Under the pieces are notes generated by a model. That model worked only from the letters and a program-made list of their open reading frames with translations, did no database searches and was not told the DNA's origin. The translations under genes and the position numbers were made by a program. Shown here in pieces: positions 11,926 through 24,500 of a stretch of 64,000 bases of DNA (positions within the stretch are counted from its first letter, which is position 1; each line of letters opens with the position of its first letter). This DNA comes from Caprimulgus europaeus (taxonomy: Eukaryota; Chordata; Aves; Caprimulgiformes; Caprimulgidae), in the NCBI GenBank assembly GCA_907165065.1, contig OU015550.1, positions 2,470,001 to 2,534,000 of the forward strand. The letters are read 5' to 3'.

Positions 11926-12260
11926 TCGCGAGGTTCCTGGAGCCCCCGGGGCTGGGCCGGGCCACGGCGGAAGCAGGAAGCGGCGGCCCAGCCCAGCCCA
12001 GCCCGGCCCCTCGGTCCCCCGTGTCCCGCCTCCAGCGCGGGCGGGAGGAGCCCGGAGCCGGGCGGCGGAGCGGGGCAGCCGCCGGGCGGTGCCGGGGTGA
12101 GGCCGGGGGCGGTTGAGGGGGGACGGGGCGGGGGTCACGGGGGGCCGGAGCACTGGGGCGGGGCGGGCCTCGGCCCTTACGGTGGGCCCGGGCCTTGGCG
12201 GGGGGGGGGGGCTCTGCGGGCCTCAGCGAGGCCCTCGCCAGGCGCCCAGCTGCGCGGGTG
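11915..12260 (+). promoter_or_regulatory. C6orf89: CpG island promoter with non-coding exon 1 of C6orf89
   Basis: A sharp rise in CpG density with ETS-like GCGGAAGC and CAGGAAGCGG motifs (about 11965-11980) and GC-box-like GGGCGGG words. A strong splice donor, GGG|GTGAGG, lies at 12096/12097. Together with the acceptor at 15483/15484 this fits a non-coding first exon ending at 12096. The exact start site cannot be set from sequence. No TATA box is visible, as is usual for CpG-island promoters. Confidence 0.7.
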
Positions 12261-15200
12261 GGGGCTGGTTTATGCTTCAGTTTATTGATTTTTTTAATGT
12301 TGTTGTTTTTTTAATGTTGTTGTAAAAGGGCCGTGGCTGGAGCTCCTCTACCTCGGGGATAATAAGGGCGATGCTGTGGGCCTGTAGTGGTGGGGGGGTG
12401 CAGACCCTTCCCCGGAGGGTTTTCAGCCCAGAGCTGGGAGCTGATCCCCCCCTGAGCAGGGCCGATCTACGGTGTGAAAGCAGATGAGGATGTATTTGTA
12501 TTTATATCGCTTTTTCAGGTTCACCAGCCAGGCGAGCAAGCTTTTCCTTTTAAAGGTTCCTCCAACAGCGTTTCTCTTAAATATTTATTTTCTTAAAGCC
12601 TGGGTCCAAACACCCCACCATGGGCTTGTGAGTAGGACTGGGTGCTTGGGTGGAGACCCTTCGGGTCGAGAACCATCGCTGTTTATGTTTGCAAAGAGAG
12701 CTGCTTATTCCTCCTAGGATGGTGGAGTTCATAACAAAATAGCAGTAACATATGGGTTCCCTAGTTTAAAAAGCCTGTCTGTGAGGAGTTGCTGTGTGCA
12801 AGGGATAAAACTCATTCAGTATCTGTGTGTGACAGCGAAACGGGTACAGTAGGCTGTTGTTACTATTTTGTCAGTTGTATTGTGGTGATAGGAAGGGGAA
12901 TAATGGATTGTTATTTGGTTTTTAAGGCCTCATCTGTTTTCAAAACAATGTGGGAGTGTAATGCTTTATTTCCTCGCTGAGGACATGGGTTACTGTTGAG
13001 TTTGTCAAGGAGCTGCGCTGGGTTTTTAATGTCTGTGACTCGCAGGGGTTGTCTTCAAAAGTGTTTGCTTAGAGTTGAATACAAATGTAGAAGGGGAGAA
13101 CTGGGAGGTATCTTGGCTTTTTATCATAGCAGGATGCTTCTGCTCTTTGGAAAGAGGGAAATCACTGTGTTTGACAGCATTTCTGTAGGGGTAAGTGTTT
13201 TAAGTGCTTCCAGGGGAGATTCTGCAAGCAGGGGAAGCTTGCTGACTCTGCTGGAATTCAGCATGGGAGAGCTTCACAGGAGAAAGCTTTGGCACATGGG
13301 AGCCAGAGGAAGCTCGATAACCTTTGAGACCATTTAGCACACCAGTTGCAGTGTCAAGGCAACTAGAGTAATCATAAAAGCTGGGGGGGGCAGGGAGGAA
13401 AGGGGGGAAAGGCATTTAATATCCTGCAGATGTGCTGGCTCTTGCTTGTTACATGAATCAGGGTATTACATAAATGAGAGTTAGTAAAGCAATGCATTTA
13501 TTTATTATTTTTTTTATAGAGCCAAGTGCATGCCAGGTGCTTTACAGATGAGAAGGTCCCTGCCTTGGAGAGCTTATGATTGCTAATGAGATATTATTGA
13601 TCAAACCTGCTTTGGGGCAGCTTTGCTAGCCCATGGGGCTGCTCAGGTGGTAAGATCTGGGACAAATATTTGCATGGAACGCAAGGAATGTGGGTAGAAC
13701 AGGGCCAGGAGCTAATTAACCTGGCAATGTAGTGCAGCGTGTTCTCATTGCGTGCTTGGGGTTAGGTTTTAATTTGCTGTTTTGCTCTTGGTGTTTCTAA
13801 GGCTGTGGCTAGACATTTGACACTAATGTTAATATAACATTTGACATGATCTGCTTGAGTTGGATGCTTAGGCAGCTGCTGACCAAACAAATAGGGGTTA
13901 TTTTTCAGCCAGATAATTTGCCTGATCTGATTCACCATGTGACCACATAAACAAATATACAAGAGCAGAACAGGGAGTTATCTTGGGAGGAGAGGAGCAA
14001 TTGCTGAAGCTGATAGTCCTGTTGAAAAAGGTTTTTTTTCTGAAGCTACATCCTAGCATTGCAGGAAAAAAAAAAAGAAGATATTAAAAATGCAATCACT
14101 TGAGTTCTGACTTCTTGAAGCCCACAATTTAGGGGGAGAGCTGTCTGCCAGTTCTATAAAAGCAAATCAGATTTCTATAAATCAAATCAGATTAAGCTTG
14201 GTTGCCTAATTGTTAATTATTAGTTTATAGTTTATGAATAGTTTTGATTTTAATAATATAAGATTATAAGGAATATTTTAATGAAAAGTAAATAATTAAT
14301 TCTAACATATCAGTAACATAATGAGATAATCTTATTTCTTGATATATACATAGAGAGACTCATTTATGGCTGATTTGTCCTGTGGGAGCAGCCAGGACAA
14401 GTTGCAGCAGAGCAACAACTTTGCCATGCCGTGCATCCTTTGTGTTTACATGATGCTCCTCAGCCTGTGCTTTCATTGCTAAATGTCTCTCCAGAAGGAG
14501 CTTCAGTTGTCCCAGTTTGATCCAGGTTAGAGTTTTCCCAGGTCAGAAACAAGAAGCAAAGCAAACCTCACAGATGCTCCCTTTCCCCCAGCACTGAGGT
14601 TGTTGGGGGGTTTTTTTTGAGGCTAAATATCTCCCCAACAATGGGATTCTCACATTGGCAGCTATTAGCTTGTCCAACAATTTCTTTGCATCTTTTCTTC
14701 AGCCCATCTGCTGCTCTTGGTATCAGGAGGCTCTGTCTTTGTGGCTGACAGGGGGGAGTGGTAGAGGAACACACATTTCTCTTTTTTTTTGGCATTTAAC
14801 GTTGATTGCTCTTAGGTGTGTTCTTACAAGCTTCCCCCGTTGAAATTTCATGGTGGGGTATAATTTGCTGTCAGATGCTGTTTTGTCTCACTGCAGGATT
14901 GAGTTCTGTGGCATTTCTGGAGATGAATGACCTGCAGGCAAACTTTGAGGGGAACACAGGAGCTTTTGTTGCCCGCAGAGCACGCTGCTATCACGTTACT
15001 GTTACTCAATAATCGGTTGGCCTGGACGTGAGGTTGCGAAAATTTAAACAAATTGTAAACTGTTGAACTTTGCCCTGCACATAGGGCTTATTTCTCTGCC
15101 CCATTCTTATTGCTGACAGGGGATGTAATGAAAACAAATCTACATTAAAATAAGCCACTAAAATTATAGTACAGCAGAGCTTAGCTCGGCTACTGTGTGT

Positions 15201-15505
15201 GGTGAGCAGCTTTGTATTGCTGGCTCTTGTACTCGGTGAGCAATCGCTTTATGGGATGGATTCATTTGGAATAGATGAATAAAATTGAATGTCATTGATT
15301 TCTGGGAAGCTTTGTTCATTTACATAAGCTGCAAATCTCAGCTGGTTCTTCTCTTGTCAGGAAATTTCACCTCTTCTTTCAGTCCCTGGGAGATACCGAG
15401 CCAGCAGAGCGCTCTGTCCGCGCTGGCGCTGAGCTGGGTGGCTGGGGTGTGTTTGCTGTTAACGTCCTGAATCCTCTCCACAGGGATTTGTTTCCATCAG
15501 AGGCC

Positions 15506-18500
15506 ATGGAGCTTTCAGCCAATGAGCTCAGCATTTATGACAAGCTATCAGAGACGATTGATCTGGTGAGGCAGACTGGCCACCAGTGTGGGATGTCAGA
15601 AAAAGCCATCGAGAAATTCATCAAGCAGCTCTTGGAAAGGAACGAACCCCGAAGGGGACCACCACGGTACCCCATCTTAGTGGCTCTCTACAAGGTAAGA
15701 TGTCTCTTGTGTGTGCACAGGCTGTTTGAAGTTCTCCTTTCACACCTGAGCCTCTTATTTCCCAATGCATTGTCTTGATGAATTTTTATTTAAGAAGCTC
15801 TGAAGTGTCGCTTCCTTCCTTTGTCCCATGAGCTGGTTTGAAAACAGAAGACAGCTGACTGAGACTTGAAATTTCTCGTGTGTGTGTTGCAAGTTTAACA
15901 TGTCAACACCTTCCTCTCCTTAAATAATGAAAGAATGATGCTTCTGGCTTGATTCTTCAGGCAAAGATTCCCAGTGTCAGCACTCTCAGTGGAAATATGA
16001 GGAAGGAAAGAGTTTCTTAAAGTTAAGGGTTGAATAATTAAGAGCTCCAGGTTCTGTTCCTGACCCTGTCACAAGCTTCTACCTGTCTTTATTCTCCTTC
16101 TAGTCTGTAAAATTAACCTGGTTCTGTGATGTTTGAGTCTATAAAAATGTTTTGAGACCCTTAACTAAAAGACACAGTAAAACGTTTTGCAAAGTGGTTG
16201 GAAGGATGCTATTGTTAGGTAGGTCGGAGATGTTTGCTGCAAGGATGAAAAACTTCCCACTGCCATAATATTCAGTAATATTTTAGTGTTGTCTTTAAAA
16301 ATCATTGTGATGATTTTGTATTTAGGGGAAAAAAAATAAAAATCAGGCTGTCTTCCTCCAGTCTTATAAAAAGCTGTAAAATGAGACAGGAAAACAGATA
16401 ACTAGAAGTTTGAACTTTCAGTTTCTGTTCTTGTTTTTGCTGTTGATTCACTTTGGCCAGGGAGAGAAATGCATCATCTCATTTCTTTAAGGCTTATTTG
16501 GCATTCTGGTATGGAGGAGGGAGCTGGTGCCAACTCTGCCCAAGTATTTTGAGGCTTGAAGGATGTTTGCAGAAAGCCTTAAACCTTGTGTAAGAGGTAT
16601 GGCTGAAGTGCAGGCTTTTATTTGATGAGGTGGGAGGAATCAGAACTATCTGTAGGTGATCCTCATTGCTCTGGTGCTGGATTCTAAGACATATGAGCAG
16701 AGTTGTGTAGCTTGGGTTTGGAGGCTGCTTCATTTCATCCTTGGACAGCCCTAACACGTACACAGAGTTGTCACTCAGTTTTATCAAACTATTGCAGCTG
16801 AACAAGAAACCACAGCAAAGATTGGAGTGTTTCATCTTGCAGCCCTGTGATACCAGCCAGAAGGTGTGTCCTGTTCTGAACACACACCAGATCACTGCAG
16901 TTTAATTAATTACCTGTCTGTTTTCTCTCACAGGCCTTGCTCACCCTGGGGTTGGTCTTGCTGACTGTTTACTTCGTGATCCAGCCCTACAGCCCGTTGC
17001 CACCTGAAGCTCCACTCTCCAGAGCCCACGCCTGGGGCTCCCTCATCGGTCACATCCGGCTGCTCTCTCTGCCTATTGCCAAGAAGTACATGCTTGAGAG
17101 TAAGGAAACCTCTGCTGTAGCATAAGCCCAGCAAGAAATACCAAGTTAAATACCAGCCATGCAAATCACAGAATCCCAGACTGGTTTGGGTTGGAAGGGA
17201 CCTTAAAGCTCATCCAGCCCCAACCCCCCTGCCAGCAGCAGGGACACCTTCCACTAGACCAGGTTGCTCAAAGCCTCACCCAACCTGGCTGAGAACACTT
17301 CCAGGGAGGAGCAGCCACAGCTTCTCTGGCCAACCTGGGCCAGGGTCTCACCACCCTCACACCAAAGAATTTCTTCCTAATATCTAATGTAAACCTAAAA
17401 TCTAACCTGAATCATTTGAGTGTCTCCCTGGACACCAAGTAACAAATGTGTTCATGGTGTGCCACCATGGTTTTCTCTTTTCTTACTGCTGTACTTAAAA
17501 ATAGCACTTTCCTTCCATTTATTGGGGCTGAAGCATATTTTATCTCTAACTTCATAATTTTATTCTTGCACATTCTCTTTTCCTTGCTTTTAACACCTCA
17601 GGTTTTTTCTTCCACAAGAGTTCCCCTTCCTCTAACAATCTCTGCAGTTCTGGCAATCACACCGAGATAGCTATGCTGGGTAAATGTCACCTTTGTTAAT
17701 TTTTTTCTGAGTAAGCAGGCAAAAACAGTTTGTCAACCAAATCTTCATATGTGTGAGCAAAGTGTAGAAACCTCAACATGTGACCTAGGTTTAAGGAAAA
17801 GTAGTTTTTTGCCAAGGGGCATATTGGGAAAGGACTGTGGGCTTTGAGAGCTGCGATGTTTATGGCAGTTAACATAACATTAAGGGTGATACATGTGTGT
17901 GGGGAGCTAGATAAGTGGCTCCCTAATGAGGTGATCCCATCATGGGAGAGGAATATAATAGATTTTTCCTAGACTGACACAATAGAAATGGAAAAGTTTG
18001 AGTATTTCTCATTCCTAGTTAATCCTTTCCATTGGCAAATGGGTGTAAGCACGGGCTCTGCCTCCCTGATAAAATACAAAGGCTGTCAGTAATGATAAAG
18101 CTGTGAATTATTTTGAGCAGGGATGTGGCACAATGTTGATCTCAGCTCACTGTAAAAACAAACTCCTGTGTCCATGCCCTGGATGGGTTTATATTTAGCT
18201 TGGGCAGCTCATTGTGTTGGAGTTGTCTGTTCTGGCTCTGACCTTCCTGCTGCTGCTAAAAAGGGTGCCCTGAAATGCCAGCGCTGTCCTGCCCTTTCCC
18301 TGTGTGTCTCCCCCTCTTCCGCTGGCACGTGGGGTTTCTGTTGATTGCAGTTTGTGTGGGTGGGATGGGGTATCCCCCATTGTCCCTCTCTTTCCATAAA
18401 CACTGGGATTTCTCACAGGGAGGGAAAAACAAAGGGGAGGAGATGGCTCTGATAGCCACCTGACCTTAGTTGCCTGCTTGTCTACCACTGACGTGGGTGA

Positions 18501-21500
18501 ACACCCCTTTGCTTCTGTATGGAGAAGGAAACCAATGGGAGTTTTTATACCTGTGTTTGTTCAGTGAAATTTTATTCAGAAAGTTGACAGGTTTTTTCTT
18601 CAGGGCCCCCTTGGATGGGGAGATCCCAGGGAGGATCCTTGGGACAGTAAAAGATTTATAGGACAAGGGCTGCCTGGAATTCATGAGAGTCTTGCTGTGA
18701 AGATAAGTAACAGCAGGAGCAGGTCTGGGCTAAATGGGGAAACCAGCAAATGAGGAGAAGATAGGGAAACATCCAAAGGAGCAGGATAAAAGAGAAGGGA
18801 AGGATGGGGAGGAAGGATGTGAGGTGGTTGTTTAAATGCATATAAAATCCCTCATGCCTCCATAAGTCCCGGAAATCTTCTGGAGTGATGAGCAATAGGA
18901 TGGGCAGCAAGCCAGCTCTGGGGACAGGAGGGAACTTGGAGAGGTGATGAGGCAGTTCCCACTCTGTTTTTCCAAGAGTATTTGCTTGTGGTGGAAACCA
19001 CAGCGTGTCCCAGTTTACAGATTCACTGGGGATGGCTGGAGTCACTTGGATCCTGCCTCAGCAAATGGAGCTGGACTGGACCCTGGTTATTTGAATGGGA
19101 GAGTGCAGCACCCAGGCTGAACCTTGGCTGGGTTCCTGTGAGAATCCCTGGTGTCCTGGCTTCTTGGCAGGCAGCTGTGGCCACCGGGCCTGTCCCGGTG
19201 GCTGCCTGTCCCGGTGGCTGCCTGTCCCGGTGGCTGCCTGTCCCAGCAGTGCTGGTGTCAGCTTCACAGCTTGCTGCTGAATGGGCTGTGGTAAAGCCAT
19301 CTGGCAGGGATATGGAAGAGGGAGTTTCATGGCATGGGGCTGGGTGGTCTCCTGAGCTGTCTTTCAGCCCTGCTTGTGCTTGGTGCAATATTTTGCCTTT
19401 AGTTTTGGCCTTGTCTCATGAAGGGATGGGCTATGGCTTGTTGTCCTGTTTGTTGATATGAGCATAAGGCCAGGGGATCTTGCAAGCAAAACTTCTTTCC
19501 TGTGAGGGTGCTGGAGCCCTGAGCCAGGCTGCCCAGAGAGGCTGTGGAGTCTCCATCTCTGGAGATGTTCAAACCCACCTGGACACTTTCCTGTGCAGCC
19601 TGGTGTAGGGAACCTGCTTTGGCAGGGCGGTTGGACTGGATGATCTCCTGAGGTCCCTCCCAACCCCACCAGTCTGTGATTCTGTAGTGTTCTTTGGTGC
19701 ATGGGAGAAGTTGCTGTGCAAGGAGCCTGAGCAGCAGAGGAAAACACTACCCAAGGGGCTCGATGCACGGACTCGTCTTCCTCTTTCTGCGTAGATCCTG
19801 GTAGATAATTTTTTTGAGGGAGCTGAGGATTAAACTTGGAGCTTTCTGTGCTTGGGCACCAGTTCAAATCCAGCTCGGGCTGTTCTTGCTGAAAGCCACC
19901 TGTTAGCAGTTTGGAGGCGGCCTTGGCCCACTGGCAGTGCTGGCAGAGTTCCCCCGTCCACACTGTCCAGCGCGGTGGGGACAAAGCCCGGCCGTGGTGA
20001 GCGTGGGCGCGTGGGTGGTCCGGGTCACTTCCTCCAGGCTCGAAGCCACTTGGGCAGGCAGGCTGTGATCTGTGGCTGTGCTGGCCCTCCTGAGCCTGCT
20101 TGGGGCAGCTTTGCTGTCTCCAGGATTGCAGGTTGGAGCCCAATCCCCTTGGTAGATGTGGGCTGAGCAGGTTGGTGTTGTAGAACAAGGGGAGTTTGGA
20201 TGCCTGGTTTCCCCCAAGAGCCAGAGCCCCACGTTAAGAGTGGTGCTGAGGCTTTGGGAGGAGCAGGGGTGCAGGATGCTGTTCCCCTCTCCCTCCAGCT
20301 CCAGGTGACCTGCCTTCACCCTCATCTTCATCCTAGTCCCTTCCACCCCAAGAGCCGCGCTGTGGATGACAAGAGCTCCCTGTCTGTCGGTGCCTGTGGG
20401 CGGACCTTTGAGCAGCCGCGCTGAGGAGCAGCGTCCGCAAAACTCTCTCTGGTGTTAGGTTTGTGGGATTACATCCAAAGTCAATTTCCTCTTTGCCTGT
20501 CTCTCTTCTCCGTTGCTGACCGGCTTTCTCCCCCGGATCAATTCCCACATTAAAACCAATGTTCTCACCCTTTGTTTCTTCAAAGCTGATTCTTAGACCC
20601 TTGGGTTTTGGCTTCTCTGCCTCTTTTTCAGCTGTTTTCCCCGGACTAGAAACCAAGGTCCCTTCAGTTGGGGAAAAAGTTCTGCGGAAATGTGGTTTGC
20701 ATTTGTTCTTCCTGAGCTGGTGTTTACACAGAGCTTGTGAAAGCCCCGGTGCTGGGTCACGGCGGGCTCCGGGCTGGGGGAAACGCCTCTCACCGCCGCA
20801 GCCCGCCGCTATTAGCCGGGTAGATCAGTGTTCCACGTAGCCCCCAGGGAGGTGGTGGGTTTGCAGACCTCTGGACTCTACCTGCTCTAAGGAAGACAGT
20901 GGCTTTTGGATGGACATGTGGGTTAACTCAAGGCTTTCTAGTGCAGTTTCCAACGAGAAAGTAGGGCTTGTGTAACCTGGATTTATTTCTTTTCTCTGAC
21001 AGGCTGGGATGGACAAGTCTCTCCCTTTGTGTTTCAGTTCTCTGGTGCAAAGTAGGAGTATGAGTACTTCCCTCTCCCCTGCAAGCATTAGGAAATAATA
21101 TAATGACCTCTCAAAGCCCAAATGATCAGGGGTTTGCTTTTTTTCTTTACAGAAGGTTTAAAACCATAATGGTGGTCACATTACCTAATTATCAGTGGTT
21201 CTTCCCTTCACAACTGTGTCACATCCTTACAGCTTTGTATCTAAATATGGATTTTGATGTTGTGTTGCCATCTGGTTGATAACTGTTCCTTGACAGTCAC
21301 ACAGAGCAGTGATGGAGGAGCAGAGCCTTACGTTGCTCTCACATGAACTTGTGTGTCTGCCCGTGGGAAGCTCAGTCCTCCCAGCTCAAAACCCTCAAGG
21401 GAGCAGGTCGGTCAGTGGAGAACAGGCTCTTGTCCAACAAGGTGATAATTTGCATGTGCACTGATAACAGGGGTTTGTAATGATCCCAAGGAAAATCCAA

Positions 21501-24500
21501 CTTTGCTTCTAATCATGACACCTGGTCTTGACCTTATACATCCTCTGCTGTTCAAAATCAACTGGATCAGCGCCCCTAAAATCAGACACAAGCACAGAAA
21601 AGGGATCCTGTGCAAGTTACCCCCAGCTCAGAGAAGACTCCTTATGTTAAATACTCCTTTTTGCATAGACCAGAAGGGCTAACATCCATGTTTATGGGTT
21701 TTCTGTGTAGCCTAATTTAGAGACAGGAACTCTGAACTGCTCATGGAGCTGTGTTTAAGCAACACCTTGTAACCAGCCCGTCGCTGTCGCGTCCCACGGC
21801 CTGCTGGGTGCACAGAGCTATTTGTGGGGACAGGTCACAGCCCGCTGGGTTACTGGGAGAGGACAGCAGCCTCTGTCTCTTGGCTGGCCACCTTCAGTTT
21901 AGCTGGAGGCTTGTCTTGGCACCCATCCAGGTCCTGGCTTCTTTCTGATCTTAACCCTTTGCAGTCAGCCTGTGATGGGCCAACCAAAGCCACGTTTCTC
22001 TCTGCTTCACGCTCCTCTTTCCTTACTGTAGCCCTGAGTGTGTTTATCCTTGGTGCAGCTCTGTGCAGAAATGGAGCACCCATCACACCTGCCTGACATG
22101 AGGGAGGACTCTGTGCTTCCTGAGCCCAGCGTGGGCTGAGCACCAGGTATTCAGCCAGCCTTTCCCCGTGGGTTTTTCAGCCCACGCTGCATCTGACCTG
22201 CTGGGTTCAGCGGCGTGAGCCCGAGGAACACGGGCCCGCTCTGAATGAAAGGGTTGCACAACAAAGCTGCTTGGGAGGTCAGGCAGGATCTGATTTCTGA
22301 CTTCTCTCTGCCTTCAGCATGGCCTTCTCCTCTTGCTCACAAAGCATCTACCTTTTTTTTTGTTCCCTAAACAAAGTCAAGCTGTTTGCTCTCTGTTTGT
22401 GTATATTCTCATGCACCCACTTTGGGGGGCTGGAGCATTTGGAGGTGTTTGTGAGCGTGATGTGGGTTGCAGCACTGTGCAGGGCTCCCTCCCATCACTG
22501 CACAGCTGCCAGTTTATCTGATCTTTTGTGTGTGTGTGTGTAAACAACCCTTTTATATTCTAACCTGAGAGTGACCAACAGACACGTGTGTTGGCTTGTT
22601 CAAAGGGTGGTGAGGAAAAAAAAGGCTGACTTTGCAGTGCCAGTGCCAGGTGGTGCCAAGCTGTTTTCATATACTGCTTTACTTTGGCCTCTGTTCAGCC
22701 AGTGGATTGTTTATTTTGATTTGCTGACAGTAAACTAACTCCAAATCATTGTGGTAATCTGGAAAGTGAAAAACTCTTCCTTTTGCTTCTATATTTTGAT
22801 GCCTCCAGAATTTCTTGTTTCCTCATTTGCAGAGCAACTGAATTCTCCCTTTGGATTTATTTCCCTGGAAAGAGAGTGTGCCATAGGTGGCCTGTTGCAG
22901 AGGCATTTAGCAGCCTAGCAGAGCCCTGTTTGCACTAGTGACACAGACATGTCACACCTTTTACAGACTGAAGCCACCATCAGGCAAGTGGCAGCAACTG
23001 GGAGGGATTTATTTCCAAAGCATGCTGTTCTTCCCAGCCAGATTGCTCGTGCAGACACTGCCAGAGCAGCACAAGCTGTCTTCTAGGGCATGTAACCAGA
23101 GCTGCAGGCTGGAGTGGACTTTGGAGGTTTTCCTGACAGCTTGATCCCTGCCTTTGTTTTTCTAGATAGGTAGGTACAGATTTCTCCTGGAAATAATGTT
23201 CTCTCTTCCCAGTGGACTGTCAGTTCCTCCTGGGCCAGGCTGAGCAGACTTGATTTCACAATGTCTCGTTGGATCAGGATCACTTTTCTGCTTGGCTAGA
23301 GATTGACTAATCATGCTCTGGTTGTTTGAGCAGCCGTTACCCATTAGTGAAATGAATGAGGAGTTCTTCGAGCTGTTGACTTTTTACCCAGAACAAAAAT
23401 GAAGAGTTTCTGGATGGGTTTGTTTGTAGCTGTTATTTTATTGCTGGCTGTTCCTAAAAATGCTACAAACCAAACTGAGAGGTATTTTCTTCTCCTGGCA
23501 TAAATATATTCAGTATACTGAGAGCTACAAAAAAAGTTTAATATGAGGAAGAGATGAGGATCTTGTGCTGAACAGGGAACCTCTTTGTTGTGTACATTTG
23601 AAATCCCACTGTGATGCATTCCTTAATCAGGACTTCCACACTGTAATTAACAAGCACTCCTTATGAGTCCTGTCTGATTTACTCAAGAACCCATCAGTTT
23701 AGCCTGACTTTGACATGACTTTATAAATAATCAATTTTTAGCCTAGTGACAAATTTCAGCAAGATGGAGCTTGAGAAACGTTGCTTTTGCAACAAAATGC
23801 TCTGAAGTCTCCTCTGAACTGTGCCATGTGGTAACTACAGAGCTCTCAACATCTACATCTGTAAATGAGGAGTGATAAGATTTATCCATGTCCTAGATTG
23901 TGATCAGGAATTGATGTCTAAATTGCTTTGAGTTTTTAAAATGCTGTTTTCTCTTTCTTTAATATCTGGGAAAGGGGATGTGGTGATAAGCCTATAGTAC
24001 AGCCTTCTGCAGTGGCATCCCATGATGAGTAACCAGCTATTTATCTGAGGAGTATGGTATTTGTAAGTCTGCAGTGTCCCAGTGCCTCAAGTCGTATCTC
24101 AGGAGCCAGAACAACCTGGCCTGCATATTCTTTGGCTGTCAAAGCAATAACAGTAGGTTACGAGCTGCAACTTCACTTTAAGGTTAAGAGCTAGACCTTA
24201 ATCCCCATCCTTAAAATAATGGAAAACAGCAGTGTCAAATCCAGCATCTGGAAGCTGGATATTTCCAACTGGGAGGGAAAGCTGCAGCCTCTCTGTGGCA
24301 GTAGTAATTGGACATCAGAGCAGGGAGGATCTCGTGGCCCTTTGTTACTGGGAATCTTGTAGGATCTAATGTCTCTTAGAAAGCTCTGCCCTGTGTGAGC
24401 CATAAGAATCAGCTTGTAGTTGGGCTTTTGTGGGGAAAATGAGTGGAGGGGGTCAGTATCCCATGGGCTGTTAGATACACATCCATAAAGGGTCCCTTTG

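Noticed and set aside
16937-17125. Stand-alone 62-codon protein over C6orf89 exon 2
   Set aside because: The ATP-independent membrane-segment exon reads through its GTAAGG donor; it is exon 2 plus intron, not a separate gene.
19858-19875. tRNA B-box-like AGTTCAAATCC
   Set aside because: No A-box and no cloverleaf pairing nearby.
20333-20656. 107-codon minus frame starting MVSSPGKTAEKEAEK
   Set aside because: Looks less repetitive than most, but no homologue is recognised and no flanking exon could be joined.
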